DNA of 15,717 nt from assembly GCA_023381235.1 (NCBI GenBank), contig JAMCTV010000155.1:8849-24565 (forward strand). The letters are read 5' to 3'. Source of the stretch: Gammaproteobacteria bacterium (lineage in GTDB: Bacteria; Pseudomonadota; Gammaproteobacteria; SURF-13). Of the stretch, positions 6,159-13,673 are shown piece after piece. Numbering within the stretch: position 1 is the stretch's first letter; each line of letters begins with the position of its first letter. A program made the position numbers and the translations under genes. The notes below the pieces were generated by a model. That model was given only the letters and a program-made list of their open reading frames with translations, was not told the DNA's origin and did no database searches.

Positions 6159-6186
6159 AACCTCACTTCTCTATGCTGATGAACTT

Positions 6187-6396
6187 ATGAAGACATATAC
6201 GGCAATTATTGAGCGCTGCCCTGACACAGGGCTTTACATAGGCTTTATTCCGGGGTTTCCAGGCGCACACTCTCAGGCCGAGTCGCTGGATGAACTTCAA
6301 CACAATCTACAGGAGGTTGTCACTATGCTCCTGGAGGATGGCGAACCCAAACTCGAAGTCGAGTTCGTAGGGTTACAAACTGTCGCAGTAGCCTAA
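6187..6396 (+). CDS. hicB: HicB-family antitoxin, short form
   Basis: The 69-residue protein has the HicB partial RNase H-like fold: MKTYTAIIERCPDTGLYIGFIPGFPGA with the alternating strand pattern, then a helix SLDELQHNLQEVVTMLLED. HicB neutralises the HicA mRNA interferase by covering its active site. It ends soon after the domain and lacks the C-terminal helix-turn-helix or ribbon-helix-helix DNA-binding part of longer HicB proteins, so autorepression may need another factor. I chose ATG 6187 because the family sequence starts there; the frame is open further upstream but unlike HicB. A five-codon mini-ORF (6173-6190) overlaps the start as ATGA and may couple translation. hicA follows three bases later. 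Confidence 0.88.
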   Translation: MKTYTAIIERCPDTGLYIGFIPGFPGAHSQAESLDELQHNLQEVVTMLLEDGEPKLEVEFVGLQTVAVA

Positions 6397-6399
6397 GCA

Positions 6400-6624
6400 A
6401 TGGGGAATATCCCCGTCCTCAAGTCTGGAGAAATTGTTGCAATCCTCAAGCGCATGGGATTCGCCGAAATCCGGCAAAGAGGCTCCCACAAACAGTTTCG
6501 TGATAAAAAAGGGCGCGGTACTACCGTACCTTTCCATTCCGGCCGCGATATTTCCCCGCTCCTGTTACGCCAGATTGCCAAGGATATTGGGGTTACCGTT
6601 GAGGAGCTTATCAGCTACCGGTAG
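6400..6624 (+). CDS. hicA: HicA-family toxin (mRNA interferase)
   Basis: This 74-residue protein has the double-stranded-RNA-binding-like HicA fold: SGEIVAILKRMGFAEIRQRGSHKQF with the catalytic histidine in GSHKQF, TTVPFHSGRDIS, and the helix LLLRQIAKDIGVTVEEL. HicA cleaves mRNA and stops growth unless bound by HicB. The start ATG is three bases after the hicB stop and has no clear Shine-Dalgarno sequence, which suggests coupled translation and less toxin than antitoxin. Antitoxin-first order is the commoner variant of this locus outside E. coli. All key residues appear intact. The gene ends 13 bases from the end of the convergent cytochrome gene. Confidence 0.9.
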   Translation: MGNIPVLKSGEIVAILKRMGFAEIRQRGSHKQFRDKKGRGTTVPFHSGRDISPLLLRQIAKDIGVTVEELISYR

Positions 6625-6637
6625 TACGTGGGCAACA

Positions 6638-7651
6638 TCAATCGGGTAGCCGGGCTATTGCCTGCCTCGGAAATTTCCCGGTCAGGCTGGCGAGAAACGC
6701 CACCAGGTATTTAACCTGTTCATCACTCAAATCCTGCTGTAACTGAGTCTTGGCCATGACGCGCACGGCTTCGTCCAGGGTGGGTATGGTGCCGGTGTGG
6801 ACGTAGGGCGCGGTGAGGGCGATGTTGCGGAGGGTGGAGACGCGGAACAGTCGCTTGTGGATGTCTTCTTTGGTCGCCTCGTAACGACCCAAATCGTCCG
6901 TGACCAGGTTATATTTCCGGTCATACTCGCTGCCGGAATAATTCGGGAACAACTCATAAAACCCCTCTCCCATCGGCACCGGCGGGCCGGAGAGGTTGAT
7001 GCCGAAGTGGCAGGCGGAGCAACCGACTTTCTGAAACTCCTCAAAGCCGCGCCGCGCATTTAGCGACAGTGCATTTTTATCGCCTTTCAGATAACGGTCA
7101 AAGGCGCTATCCGGCGTGACGAGGGTGCGCACGTAGGCCGCGGTGGCCTGGGCGATGTTGTCGGCCGTTACCGGCTGTTCTCTGCCGAAGACTTTAGAAA
7201 ATTGCGTGCGGTAATTTTTGATTGCCGTGAAACGTTCAACCAAGCTTGCCTCGTCCGCATTGGCGAATACAGTTGGGTCGTATAAGTGATACAGCACCGC
7301 TGCTTCCAGGCTCTCTGCGCGCCCATCCCAGAACTGCACGCTTTGAAACGCGGCGTTGAATACCGTGGGGGTGGAGCGGCGCGGGGTTTTGCCCAGAGCG
7401 CCCACTGAACGTATCTGGCCATCGTCGCCGCCGTTGTTTAAATCGTGGCAGGTGTTGCAGGAGAGTGTGCCGTTCACCGACAGGCGCGCATCAAAATACA
7501 GTTGCTTGCCGAGGCGTATTTTCTCCACTGTCTGAGGGTTATCGGCGGGCACAGGTGCGGCGGTAGGCAGCGGGGAGAATACTTCAAACGCCTGTGCGCC
7601 TGGCACGCAAAGCAAGCTCAATAGCAGAAAATAAGATTTGATTTGCTTCAT
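6638..7651 (-). CDS. Diheme cytochrome c peroxidase family protein
   Basis: The 337-residue protein belongs to the bacterial diheme cytochrome c peroxidase/MauG family, periplasmic enzymes that reduce hydrogen peroxide or oxidise other substrates with two c-type hemes. It has a signal peptide (cleavage probably near Ala21, AQA/F), heme site one CNTCH at 65-69, heme site two CSACH at 211-215, and family stretches NGTLSCNTCH, TPTVFNAAFQSVQFWDGRAESL and LRNIALTAPYVHTGTIPTLDEAV. Length fits the family (about 320-350). The start at 7651 is chosen because the signal peptide begins there; the frame is open to 7708 but that part would cross the terminator. No clear Shine-Dalgarno sequence precedes it. 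Peroxidase activity is inferred; MauG-like roles are possible. Confidence 0.9.
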   Translation of the reverse strand: MKQIKSYFLLLSLLCVPGAQAFEVFSPLPTAAPVPADNPQTVEKIRLGKQLYFDARLSVNGTLSCNTCHDLNNGGDDGQIRSVGALGKTPRRSTPTVFNAAFQSVQFWDGRAESLEAAVLYHLYDPTVFANADEASLVERFTAIKNYRTQFSKVFGREQPVTADNIAQATAAYVRTLVTPDSAFDRYLKGDKNALSLNARRGFEEFQKVGCSACHFGINLSGPPVPMGEGFYELFPNYSGSEYDRKYNLVTDDLGRYEATKEDIHKRLFRVSTLRNIALTAPYVHTGTIPTLDEAVRVMAKTQLQQDLSDEQVKYLVAFLASLTGKFPRQAIARLPD

Positions 7652-7661
7652 ACCGGGTAAC

Positions 7662-7687
7662 AAAAAGCCGGGCGAACCCGGCTTTTT
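7662..7687 (-). terminator. Rho-independent terminator after rplQ
   Basis: A perfect 11-bp stem (AAAAAGCCGGG / CCCGGCTTTTT) with a four-base loop is flanked by A and T runs on both strands. It lies 26 bases after the rplQ stop and ends the alpha operon. It is only 10 bp before the cytochrome start codon, so transcription of that gene depends on readthrough or on a promoter overlapping this area. Confidence 0.9.
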
Positions 7688-7712
7688 CTCAGCTTGATTT
7701 TGCACCAAGAAG

Positions 7713-8102
7713 CTACTCTTTGGCTTCTTTGGCGGCCTTGGGCTCAGGGCGGTCCACCAACTCCATGATCGCCATGGGCGCGGAATCGCCGGGGCGGAAG
7801 CCGCACTTTAAAATGCGCGTGTAACCACCCGGACGAGCCTTGTAACGCGGGCCGATTTCGTTGAACAGCTTAGTGACCACCTCGCGGTCGCGCAGGCGCG
7901 CGAAGGCCAGGCGGCGGCGTGACACGCTGTCGGTCTTGGCCAGGGTGATAAGCGGCTCCACGACCCGGCGCAGTTCCTTGGCCTTGGGCAGCGTAGTTCT
8001 GATCACCTCGCGGCTCACCAGTGCGGCAGCCAGGCTCTTGAACAAGGCTTTGCGTGCGCTGCTGTCACGTGAGAGTTGCCGTCCACTATTGCGATGACGC
8101 AT
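7713..8102 (-). CDS. rplQ: 50S ribosomal protein L17
   Basis: L17 binds 23S rRNA near the exit side of the large subunit. The 129 residues start MRHRNSGRQLSRDSSARKAL, the invariant family start, and carry FKSLAAALV, TTLPKAKELRRVVEPLITLAK and the C-terminal GGYTRILKCGFRPGDSAPMAIMELVD. Length agrees with E. coli (127). A short charged tail (PEPKAAKEAKE) follows. It is the last gene of the alpha operon, 27 bases after rpoA, as in E. coli, and is followed by the terminator. Confidence 0.98.
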   Translation of the reverse strand: MRHRNSGRQLSRDSSARKALFKSLAAALVSREVIRTTLPKAKELRRVVEPLITLAKTDSVSRRRLAFARLRDREVVTKLFNEIGPRYKARPGGYTRILKCGFRPGDSAPMAIMELVDRPEPKAAKEAKE

Positions 8103-8129
8103 AACTAAATTCCTTTCAAAGTAGGCAGA

Positions 8130-9128
8130 CTAGGCCAAGACCTTTTCCCGCTCACGCAGGTGCGGCGGCGGCCAATTCTCCAGACGCATGCCCAGCGACA
8201 GACCATGCGAAGCGAGCACATCCTTGATCTCGGTAAGCGATTTCTTGCCAAGATTGGGCGTCTTCAGCAGTTCCACTTCGCTGCGCTGGATAAGGTCGCC
8301 GATGTAATGAATGTTCTCCGCCTTGAGGCAGTTGGTGGAGCGCACGGTAAGCTCCAGATCGTCTATCGGGCGCAACAGCACCGGGTCTATCTCCAGTGGT
8401 GCGGCTTGCGGCGCGGCGACTTCGCTGCTCTTCAGTTCCACAAACATGGATAGTTGATCCTGCAAGATGCTCGCGGCGCGGCGGATCGCCTCTTCCGGGT
8501 CCACCGTACCGTTGGTCTCAATATCCAATATGAGCTTGTCGAGGTCGGTGCGCTGTTCCACGCGTGCGCTTTCCACGGAGTAAGTTACGCGCCGCACCGG
8601 GCTGTAGGAGGCGTCCAACTTCAGTTTTCCGATCTGGCGGCCCTCTTCTTCACCCGCGCGGGTGGTGACCGGCTGGTAACCGCGCCCGCGTTTGACGCGC
8701 AGCGTGATATTGAGCTCACCGGCCTTGGTCAGATTGGCGATCACGTGATCTGGATTCACGATCTCAACGTCGTGAGTCAGGGTGATATCGCGCGCCAGCA
8801 CCGGGCCTGGCCCCTTCTTGCGCAACGTCAACGTGGCCTCGTCACCGCTGTGCATGCGGATGGCTAGCCCCTTGAGGTTGAGCAGGATTTCCACCACGTC
8901 TTCCTGCACGCCCTCGATGCTGGTGTACTCATGCAGCACGCCTTCGATCTGCGCCTCGACCACCGCGCAACCCGGCATGGAGGACAGCAAAATGCGCCGC
9001 AGCGCGTTGCCCAGTGTGTGACCAAAGCCGCGCTCCAGCGGCTCCAGGGTCACGCGCGCGTGCTTGTCGTTGACGGCCTGCACCGATACCAGACGTGGCT
9101 TTAAAAATTCCGCAATTGAGCCTTGCAT
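8130..9128 (-). CDS. rpoA: RNA polymerase alpha subunit
   Basis: The alpha subunit dimerises to start assembly of RNA polymerase and contacts promoter UP elements and activators. The 332-residue protein has an N-terminal domain (1 to about 235; EPLERGFGHTLGNALRRILLSSMPG, the dimer interface) and a C-terminal domain with RSTNCLKAENIHYIGDL, where the Arg and Asn correspond to the E. coli DNA-contacting Arg265 and Asn268, and KTPNLGKKSLTEIKDVL. ATG 9128 (MQGSIAEFLKPR) is the family start; an in-frame upstream codon at 9155 would add nine unrelated residues. The 86-bp gap to rpsD is the largest within this operon and shows no clear promoter. Confidence 0.98.
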   Translation of the reverse strand: MQGSIAEFLKPRLVSVQAVNDKHARVTLEPLERGFGHTLGNALRRILLSSMPGCAVVEAQIEGVLHEYTSIEGVQEDVVEILLNLKGLAIRMHSGDEATLTLRKKGPGPVLARDITLTHDVEIVNPDHVIANLTKAGELNITLRVKRGRGYQPVTTRAGEEEGRQIGKLKLDASYSPVRRVTYSVESARVEQRTDLDKLILDIETNGTVDPEEAIRRAASILQDQLSMFVELKSSEVAAPQAAPLEIDPVLLRPIDDLELTVRSTNCLKAENIHYIGDLIQRSEVELLKTPNLGKKSLTEIKDVLASHGLSLGMRLENWPPPHLREREKVLA

Positions 9129-9214
9129 GTGTACCTCTCGTATTCCTAAAACCACACTTTACATTTTTCGCCTCTGAAAATCCAAAATGGATGGATTATT
9201 CAGGGTTCATTAAG

Positions 9215-9841
9215 TTACTTGGAGTACAGCTCGACGATGAGATGTTCGTTAATCTCCGCCGGCAGGTCGGACCGCTCCGGCCTGGACTTAAATACACCCT
9301 GCATCTTGCTTGCGTCCACATCAATCCAGTCCGCGAATCCGCGTTGCTGCGCCATATCGAGCGCGGCCTGTATACGCGGCTGCTTTTTGGCGCGTTCGGA
9401 GACGGCTATCACGTCGTTGGGACGCACCTGATAGGTCGGAATGTTCATCTTTCTACCGTTCACGGTAATGCCGTTGTGGCGCACCAACTGGCGCGCCTCC
9501 GAGCGCGAGGCGGAAAAACCCATGCGGTACACCACGTTGTCCAGGCGTCCTTCCAGCAATTGCAGCAGCATCTCGCCGGTTGAGCCCTTGCGCCGGTCCG
9601 CCTCTTCGTAATAGCGGCGGAACTGGCCTTCGAGCACGCCGTAAATCCTGCGCAGCTTCTGCTTGGCGCGTAATTGATGCGCGTAATCCGACAGCCGGGT
9701 GCGCCGCTGGCCGTGCTGGCCGGGCGGGAAGGCGCGGCTTTCCACGGGGCACTTGCTGGAAAAACACTTTTCGCCCTTGAGGAACAACTTCTCGCCCTCA
9801 CGGCGGCACAAACGACACTTGGGACCGGTATATTTAGCCAA
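9215..9841 (-). CDS. rpsD: 30S ribosomal protein S4, four-cysteine form, TTG start
   Basis: S4 is a primary 16S rRNA binder and, in E. coli, the repressor of the alpha operon mRNA. The 208 residues start (M)AKYTGPKCRLCRREG and contain Cys9, Cys12, Cys26 and Cys31, the arrangement that binds zinc in Bacillus-type S4 and that the E. coli protein has lost. PPGQHGQRRTRLSDYAHQLRAKQKLRRIYG and the S4 RNA-binding domain (about 98-160; RMGFSASRSEARQLVRHNGITVNG) follow. The start codon is TTG: family sequence begins there, GGAGAG lies six bases upstream, and no in-frame ATG fits. A weak start may limit synthesis of this regulator. Confidence 0.96.
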   Translation of the reverse strand: MAKYTGPKCRLCRREGEKLFLKGEKCFSSKCPVESRAFPPGQHGQRRTRLSDYAHQLRAKQKLRRIYGVLEGQFRRYYEEADRRKGSTGEMLLQLLEGRLDNVVYRMGFSASRSEARQLVRHNGITVNGRKMNIPTYQVRPNDVIAVSERAKKQPRIQAALDMAQQRGFADWIDVDASKMQGVFKSRPERSDLPAEINEHLIVELYSK

Positions 9842-9854
9842 CTCTAACTCTCCA

Positions 9855-10247
9855 TTAAACCCTACGCCGTTTGGGCGGACGGCAGCCGTTGTGCGGGATA
9901 GGCGTGATGTCGGTAATGCTCGTCACCTTGAACCCGACGGCGTTCAGCGCGCGCACCGCGTAATCGCGCCCTGGGCCTGGTCCACGCACCAGCACCTCAA
10001 CCGTTTTCACGCCGCACTCCTGCGCGGCCAGCGCGGCCTTTTCCGAGGCCACCTGGGCAGCGAACGGCGTACTCTTGCGCGAACCCTTGAATCCGCTGCT
10101 GCCCGCCGACGCCCAGCTCAAGGCGTTGCCCTGCCGGTCGGTAATGGTGATGATCGTGTTGTTGAATGAGGCGTGAATATGCGCCACGCCGTCGGCCACG
10201 TTTTTCTTGACCTTTTTGCGCACGCGCTGTGTCGTTACCTTGGCCAT
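9855..10247 (-). CDS. rpsK: 30S ribosomal protein S11
   Basis: S11 sits on the platform of the small subunit near the mRNA exit. The 130 residues match the family along the whole length: GVAHIHASFNNTIITITD, ALSWASAGSSGFKGSRKSTP, VRGPGPGRDYAVRAL and the basic end NGCRPPKRRRV. E. coli S11 is 129 residues. It lies between rpsM and rpsD with short spacers and has a GGAGATTC-type Shine-Dalgarno before its ATG. Confidence 0.98.
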   Translation of the reverse strand: MAKVTTQRVRKKVKKNVADGVAHIHASFNNTIITITDRQGNALSWASAGSSGFKGSRKSTPFAAQVASEKAALAAQECGVKTVEVLVRGPGPGRDYAVRALNAVGFKVTSITDITPIPHNGCRPPKRRRV

Positions 10248-10265
10248 CTCTGAATCTCCTTGCCC

Positions 10266-10622
10266 TTACTTCCTTACGGCCTTGCGCGGGCCTTTACGCG
10301 TGCGCGCATTGGTGCGCGTGCGCTGGCCGCGCACCGGCAGGCCGCGGCGATGGCGCTGGCCGCGGTAACAGCCCAAATCCATCAGGCGCTTGATGCTCAT
10401 GGACACCTCGCGGCGCAAATCGCCCTCCACCTTGAGCTTCGCAACCGCCGCACGCAGCGCTTCAACCTGTGCGTCATTCAGGTCCTTGACCTTGGTTTGC
10501 GGTGCAACGCCGCTCGCCTTGCAAATATCCAGCGCGCGGCTGCGCCCGATGCCATAGATGCTCGTCAATGCAATCACCGCGTGCTTCTGCACGGGGATGT
10601 TGATACCTGCTATGCGCGCCAT
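10266..10622 (-). CDS. rpsM: 30S ribosomal protein S13
   Basis: S13 lies in the head of the small subunit and bridges to 5S rRNA and L5. The 118 residues begin MARIAGINIPVQKHAVIALT, carry IYGIGRSRALDIC and the helix-two-turn-helix region, then CYRGQRHRRGLPVRGQRT and a basic tail ending RKGPRKAVRK. In E. coli the S4-repressor pseudoknot lies around the start of this gene; here only 27 bases separate it from rpmJ, so any such fold must include upstream or coding bases. GGAG precedes the ATG. Confidence 0.98.
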   Translation of the reverse strand: MARIAGINIPVQKHAVIALTSIYGIGRSRALDICKASGVAPQTKVKDLNDAQVEALRAAVAKLKVEGDLRREVSMSIKRLMDLGCYRGQRHRRGLPVRGQRTRTNARTRKGPRKAVRK

Positions 10623-10649
10623 TTAACTATATCTCCAGATTGCAAATCA

Positions 10650-10763
10650 TCAGCCCTGTCTCTGCTTGTGACGCGCGTTCACGCACACCACGCGCACCAC
10701 GCCGTTACGGCGCAGCACTTTGCAGTTACGGCAGATTTTCTTTACTGAGGCACGTACTTTCAT
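10650..10763 (-). CDS. rpmJ: 50S ribosomal protein L36, zinc-binding form
   Basis: A 37-residue protein read directly from the minus strand: MKVRASVKKICRNCKVLRRN, then GVVRVVCVNARHKQRQG. It has the full zinc ligand set C-x2-C-x12-C-x4-H (Cys11, Cys14, Cys27, His32), so it is the zinc form of L36, which sits at the base of the large-subunit stalk. Its place between secY and rpsM is the standard one. The TGA stop is at 10650-10652. Confidence 0.97.
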   Translation of the reverse strand: MKVRASVKKICRNCKVLRRNGVVRVVCVNARHKQRQG

Positions 10764-10779
10764 AATCATTCACTCCGCG

Positions 10780-12126
10780 TCAGCGCAGCAGTCCAGGCAT
10801 CTTGAGATTGGCTTTCTTCATCAGGCTTTCGTACTGATGCGACATCAAATGCGCCTGTATCTGCGCCATGAAGTCCATCACCACGACCACGATGATAAGC
10901 AGCGACGTGCCGCCGAAATAGAACGGCACGTTCCAGTACAGAATCAGAAACTCAGGCAGCAGGCACACCGCGGTGATGTAGATCGCCCCTGCCAGCGTCA
11001 AGCGCGTCATCACCGTATCGATATAGTGCGCCGTGTGATCGCCGGGGCGGATGCCAGGGATGATCGCGCCGGACTTTTTCAGGTTGTCCGCGGTGTCCTT
11101 CGGGTTAAATACCAGCGCGGTGTAGAAAAAACAAAAGAATATAATCAGTACCGCGTAGGACATCACGTACAGCGGCTGGCCGGGCGAGAACGCGGTTACG
11201 ATGTCCTGCAGCCAGCCCATGCCTTCGGCGCTGCTGTACCAGCCGCCGAGCGTGGCCGGGAACAGGATCAGGCTGGAGGCGAAAATGGGCGGTATCACGC
11301 CGGCCATATTGATCTTGAGCGGCAGGTGGCTCGCCTGTCCGGCGAACATCCTGCGCCCCTGCTGGCGTTTGGCGTAATCCACGCGTATGCGGCGCTGACC
11401 GCGCTCCATGAACACCACAAAGTAAGTCACCGCAACGGCCACGGCGAACAGCACAAGAACGGTGAACACGTTCATTTCGCCGGTACGCGCCAGTTCCAGG
11501 GTGCCTCCCAATGCGGAAGGCAGACCCGCCACGATGCCGGCGAAAATAATGATGGAGATGCCGTTGCCCACGCCGCGCTCGGTCACCTGCTCGCCGAGCC
11601 ACATCAAAAACATGGTGCCGGTGACCAGCGTCAGTGTCGCGGTAAAAATGAAGGTGTAGCCCGGATTCGGCACCAAGGGGGCGCCGCCCGCGCTTTGCGA
11701 CTGCAGGGCTATCGCAATGCCGACGGCCTGAAACAGCGCCAGCACCAGCGTGCCGCGGCGCGTGTACTGGGTGATCTTGCGCCGACCGGCCTCGCCTTCC
11801 TTCTTCAATTGCTCCAGTGCAGGCACCACGCTGGACAAGAGTTGCACGATAATCGAGGCCGAGATATACGGCATGATGCCGAGCGCGAACAGCGACAGGC
11901 GCTCCAGGGCGCCGCCGGAGAACATGTTGAACATGTCCACGATGGTGCCGCGCTGCTGCTCGAACAGGGTGGCGAGCACCACCGGGTCTATGCCCGGCAC
12001 CGGGATGTGCGCGCCGATGCGGAACACGACCAGCGCGAGCAGCACAAACAGCAGGCGCCGCTTGAGCTCGGCCAACCCGCCGATACCGCTCAACGCTCCC
12101 GCCAGGGCTGAACGCGCCACGGCCAT
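10780..12126 (-). CDS. secY: Protein translocase subunit SecY
   Basis: SecY is the channel of the SecYEG translocon, which moves proteins across or into the inner membrane. The 448 residues show ten hydrophobic segments; recognisable landmarks are LLFVLLALVVFRIGAHIPVPG (helix 1), DMFNMFSGGALERLSLFALG (plug and helix 2 region), GNGISIIIFAGIVAG, LKINMAGVIPPIFASSLILFP (helix 7) and the cytoplasmic loop VDYAKRQQGRRM. E. coli SecY is 443 residues. Start ATG overlaps the rplO stop by one base (TAATG). It supplies the export route for the signal-peptide proteins encoded on the other strand. Confidence 0.98.
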   Translation of the reverse strand: MAVARSALAGALSGIGGLAELKRRLLFVLLALVVFRIGAHIPVPGIDPVVLATLFEQQRGTIVDMFNMFSGGALERLSLFALGIMPYISASIIVQLLSSVVPALEQLKKEGEAGRRKITQYTRRGTLVLALFQAVGIAIALQSQSAGGAPLVPNPGYTFIFTATLTLVTGTMFLMWLGEQVTERGVGNGISIIIFAGIVAGLPSALGGTLELARTGEMNVFTVLVLFAVAVAVTYFVVFMERGQRRIRVDYAKRQQGRRMFAGQASHLPLKINMAGVIPPIFASSLILFPATLGGWYSSAEGMGWLQDIVTAFSPGQPLYVMSYAVLIIFFCFFYTALVFNPKDTADNLKKSGAIIPGIRPGDHTAHYIDTVMTRLTLAGAIYITAVCLLPEFLILYWNVPFYFGGTSLLIIVVVVMDFMAQIQAHLMSHQYESLMKKANLKMPGLLR

Positions 12127-12560
12127 TAATCCTGCACCTTGCCGCCCGCGGCCAGAATCGCGTCGCGCGCGCCCTTGGTCACGGCCACGCCGCTTATACT
12201 AACGGCCTTGTCCAGCTTGCCTTGCAATATCACCTTGGCGCGCTTGGCAATCTGCGGCACGATGCCGGCGGCCTTGAGCGCGGCGAGATCAATCGTGTCC
12301 GCCTTGATCCGCGCCAGCTCGTGCAGACGCACCTCGGCGGTGTCCTGACCGGTGAGCGAGCTGAAGCCCATCTTGGGCAAACGGCGCTGGATCGGCATCT
12401 GGCCGCCTTCGAAACCTACCTTGTGATAACCGCCGGCGCGCGCGCGCTGGCCTTTGTGGCCGCGGCCGCAGGTCTTGCCGAGGCCGGAACCGATACCGCG
12501 GCCGACGCGCTTGGGCGTCTGCTTTTCACCCGCCGTGGGCTTGAGAGTATTGAGACGCAT
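12126..12560 (-). CDS. rplO: 50S ribosomal protein L15
   Basis: L15 binds 23S rRNA in the core of the large subunit and joins late in assembly. The 144 residues start MRLNTLKPTAGEKQTPKRVGRG, with the basic glycine-rich arm GIGSGLGKTCGRGHKGQRARAGG, then GFEGGQMPIQRRLPKMGF and the globular domain ending AILAAGGKVQD. Length equals E. coli L15 (144). Stop codons and starts overlap on both sides (rpmD stop/rplO start and rplO stop/secY start), so translation is coupled. Confidence 0.98.
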   Translation of the reverse strand: MRLNTLKPTAGEKQTPKRVGRGIGSGLGKTCGRGHKGQRARAGGYHKVGFEGGQMPIQRRLPKMGFSSLTGQDTAEVRLHELARIKADTIDLAALKAAGIVPQIAKRAKVILQGKLDKAVSISGVAVTKGARDAILAAGGKVQD

Positions 12561-12784
12561 CAGGATACTTCCTCTACACGCAACATGTATGCGACCAGGT
12601 TCACCATGCCGCGTATCGCGGGGGTGTCGTTCAGAACCACGCTTTGGTTGATACGCTGTAACCCGCCGAGGCCCTCCAGCGTAGCGCGGTGCCTGGGCAA
12701 GCGGCTGTAGCGGCTACGCACCAGCGTCAGCTTGATTTTTTTGCCTGTGGCCTTTTTAGCCGCTGCTGTTTTACCGGTCGCCAT
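12560..12784 (-). CDS. rpmD: 50S ribosomal protein L30
   Basis: L30 is a small large-subunit protein. The 74 residues are longer than E. coli L30 (59) by a lysine- and alanine-rich N-terminal extension (MATGKTAAAKKATGKK) before the conserved KIKLTLVRSRYSRLPRHRATLEGLGL-like core (here GLGG) and NDTPAIRGMVNLVAYML. ATG 12784 lies two bases after the rpsE stop; the frame is open far upstream, but that part overlaps rpsE and is a shadow. The TGA overlaps the rplO ATG. Confidence 0.95.
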   Translation of the reverse strand: MATGKTAAAKKATGKKIKLTLVRSRYSRLPRHRATLEGLGGLQRINQSVVLNDTPAIRGMVNLVAYMLRVEEVS

Positions 12785-12786
12785 GA

Positions 12787-13296
12787 TTACTCCAGAATCT
12801 CTTTGAGCGATTTGCCGCGCTTGGCCGCAATGTGCTGCGGATCGTTCATGCCGCATAAACCGTTGATTGTTGCGCGCGCCACGTTCACAGGATTGGTCGA
12901 GCCCAGACACTTGGCTGTTAATTTTAAAGCCATTTTCACGTCAAAGATGGCGCGCATCGCTCCCCCGGCGATGACGCCGGTACCCGCCGAGGCAGGCTGC
13001 ATGAACACCTTGGTGGAGCCGTGACGCGCCACAATGGAGTGCTGCAACGTGCCGCCGTTCAGGTGCACCGCGCGCATGTTGCGGCGCGCGCTGTCCATGG
13101 CCTTTTGCACCGCAGCCTGCACCTCGCGCGCCTTGCCCTGGCCCATGCCGATCTTGCCGTTGCCGTCGCCTACCACGGTGAGCGCCGAGAAGCTGAACTG
13201 ACGTCCGCCCTTGACCACCTTGGCCACGCGGTTCACCACGATCAATTTCTCGCGCAGTCCGTCGCCGCCGCCTTGTCCTTCGAAGCTCGGTTGCAT
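12787..13296 (-). CDS. rpsE: 30S ribosomal protein S5
   Basis: S5 lies on the solvent side of the small subunit and affects decoding accuracy. The 169 residues hold the dsRBD-like N-terminal domain (LREKLIVVNRVAKVVKGGRQ, FSALTVVGDGNGKIGMGQGKAREV) and a C-terminal domain (STKVFMQPASAGTGVIAGG, GSTNPVNVARATINGL). The VKGGR turn, where E. coli mutations give spectinomycin resistance, looks normal. Length is close to E. coli (167). It lies nine bases after rplR. Confidence 0.98.
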   Translation of the reverse strand: MQPSFEGQGGGDGLREKLIVVNRVAKVVKGGRQFSFSALTVVGDGNGKIGMGQGKAREVQAAVQKAMDSARRNMRAVHLNGGTLQHSIVARHGSTKVFMQPASAGTGVIAGGAMRAIFDVKMALKLTAKCLGSTNPVNVARATINGLCGMNDPQHIAAKRGKSLKEILE

Positions 13297-13305
13297 ATCC
13301 TATCC

Positions 13306-13668
13306 TTAAAACTCCAAACCATTCTCGCGCGCCGCGTCGGCCAGCGCCTTGATACGTCCGTGATACCTGAACCCGGAGCGGTCAAACGCCACGCGCGTAA
13401 TGCCCGCGGCCTTGGCGCGTTCCGCTATCGCCTTGCCCACCTGCACCGCCGCCTGCACGTTGCCGCCGCCCTTGAGGCTCTTCTTGATCTCTTTGTCCAG
13501 CGTAGAGGCGGCAACCAGCACCTTGGCGCCGTCGGGCGCGATCACTTGGGCATAGATATGGCGCGGCGTGCGATGCACGGCCAGCCGGTGCGCGCCCAGT
13601 TCCAGAATCTTGGCACGGGTGCGGCGTGCGCGGCGTAAACGTGACGTCTTCTTATCCTGTATGGCCAT
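13306..13668 (-). CDS. rplR: 50S ribosomal protein L18
   Basis: L18 binds 5S rRNA in the central protuberance. The 120-residue protein has a basic N-terminus (KKTSRLRRARRTRAKILELG), the HRTPRHIYAQVIAPDGAKVLVAASTLDK strand pair, VGKAIAERAKAAGITRVAFDRSGF-type motif and the C-terminal YHGRIKALADAARENGLEF, all family-typical. E. coli L18 is 117 residues. It follows rplF after five bases. Confidence 0.98.
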   Translation of the reverse strand: MAIQDKKTSRLRRARRTRAKILELGAHRLAVHRTPRHIYAQVIAPDGAKVLVAASTLDKEIKKSLKGGGNVQAAVQVGKAIAERAKAAGITRVAFDRSGFRYHGRIKALADAARENGLEF

Positions 13669-13673
13669 AGTCC

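Noticed and set aside
10720..12111. 463-codon plus-strand open frame opposite secY
   Set aside because: It is a shadow of secY and rpmJ, very rich in His, Arg and Gln, with no recognisable domain.
12785..12910. Upstream extension of the L30 reading frame
   Set aside because: It overlaps rpsE in another frame and shows no L30 similarity; the ATG at 12784 fits the family and spacing.
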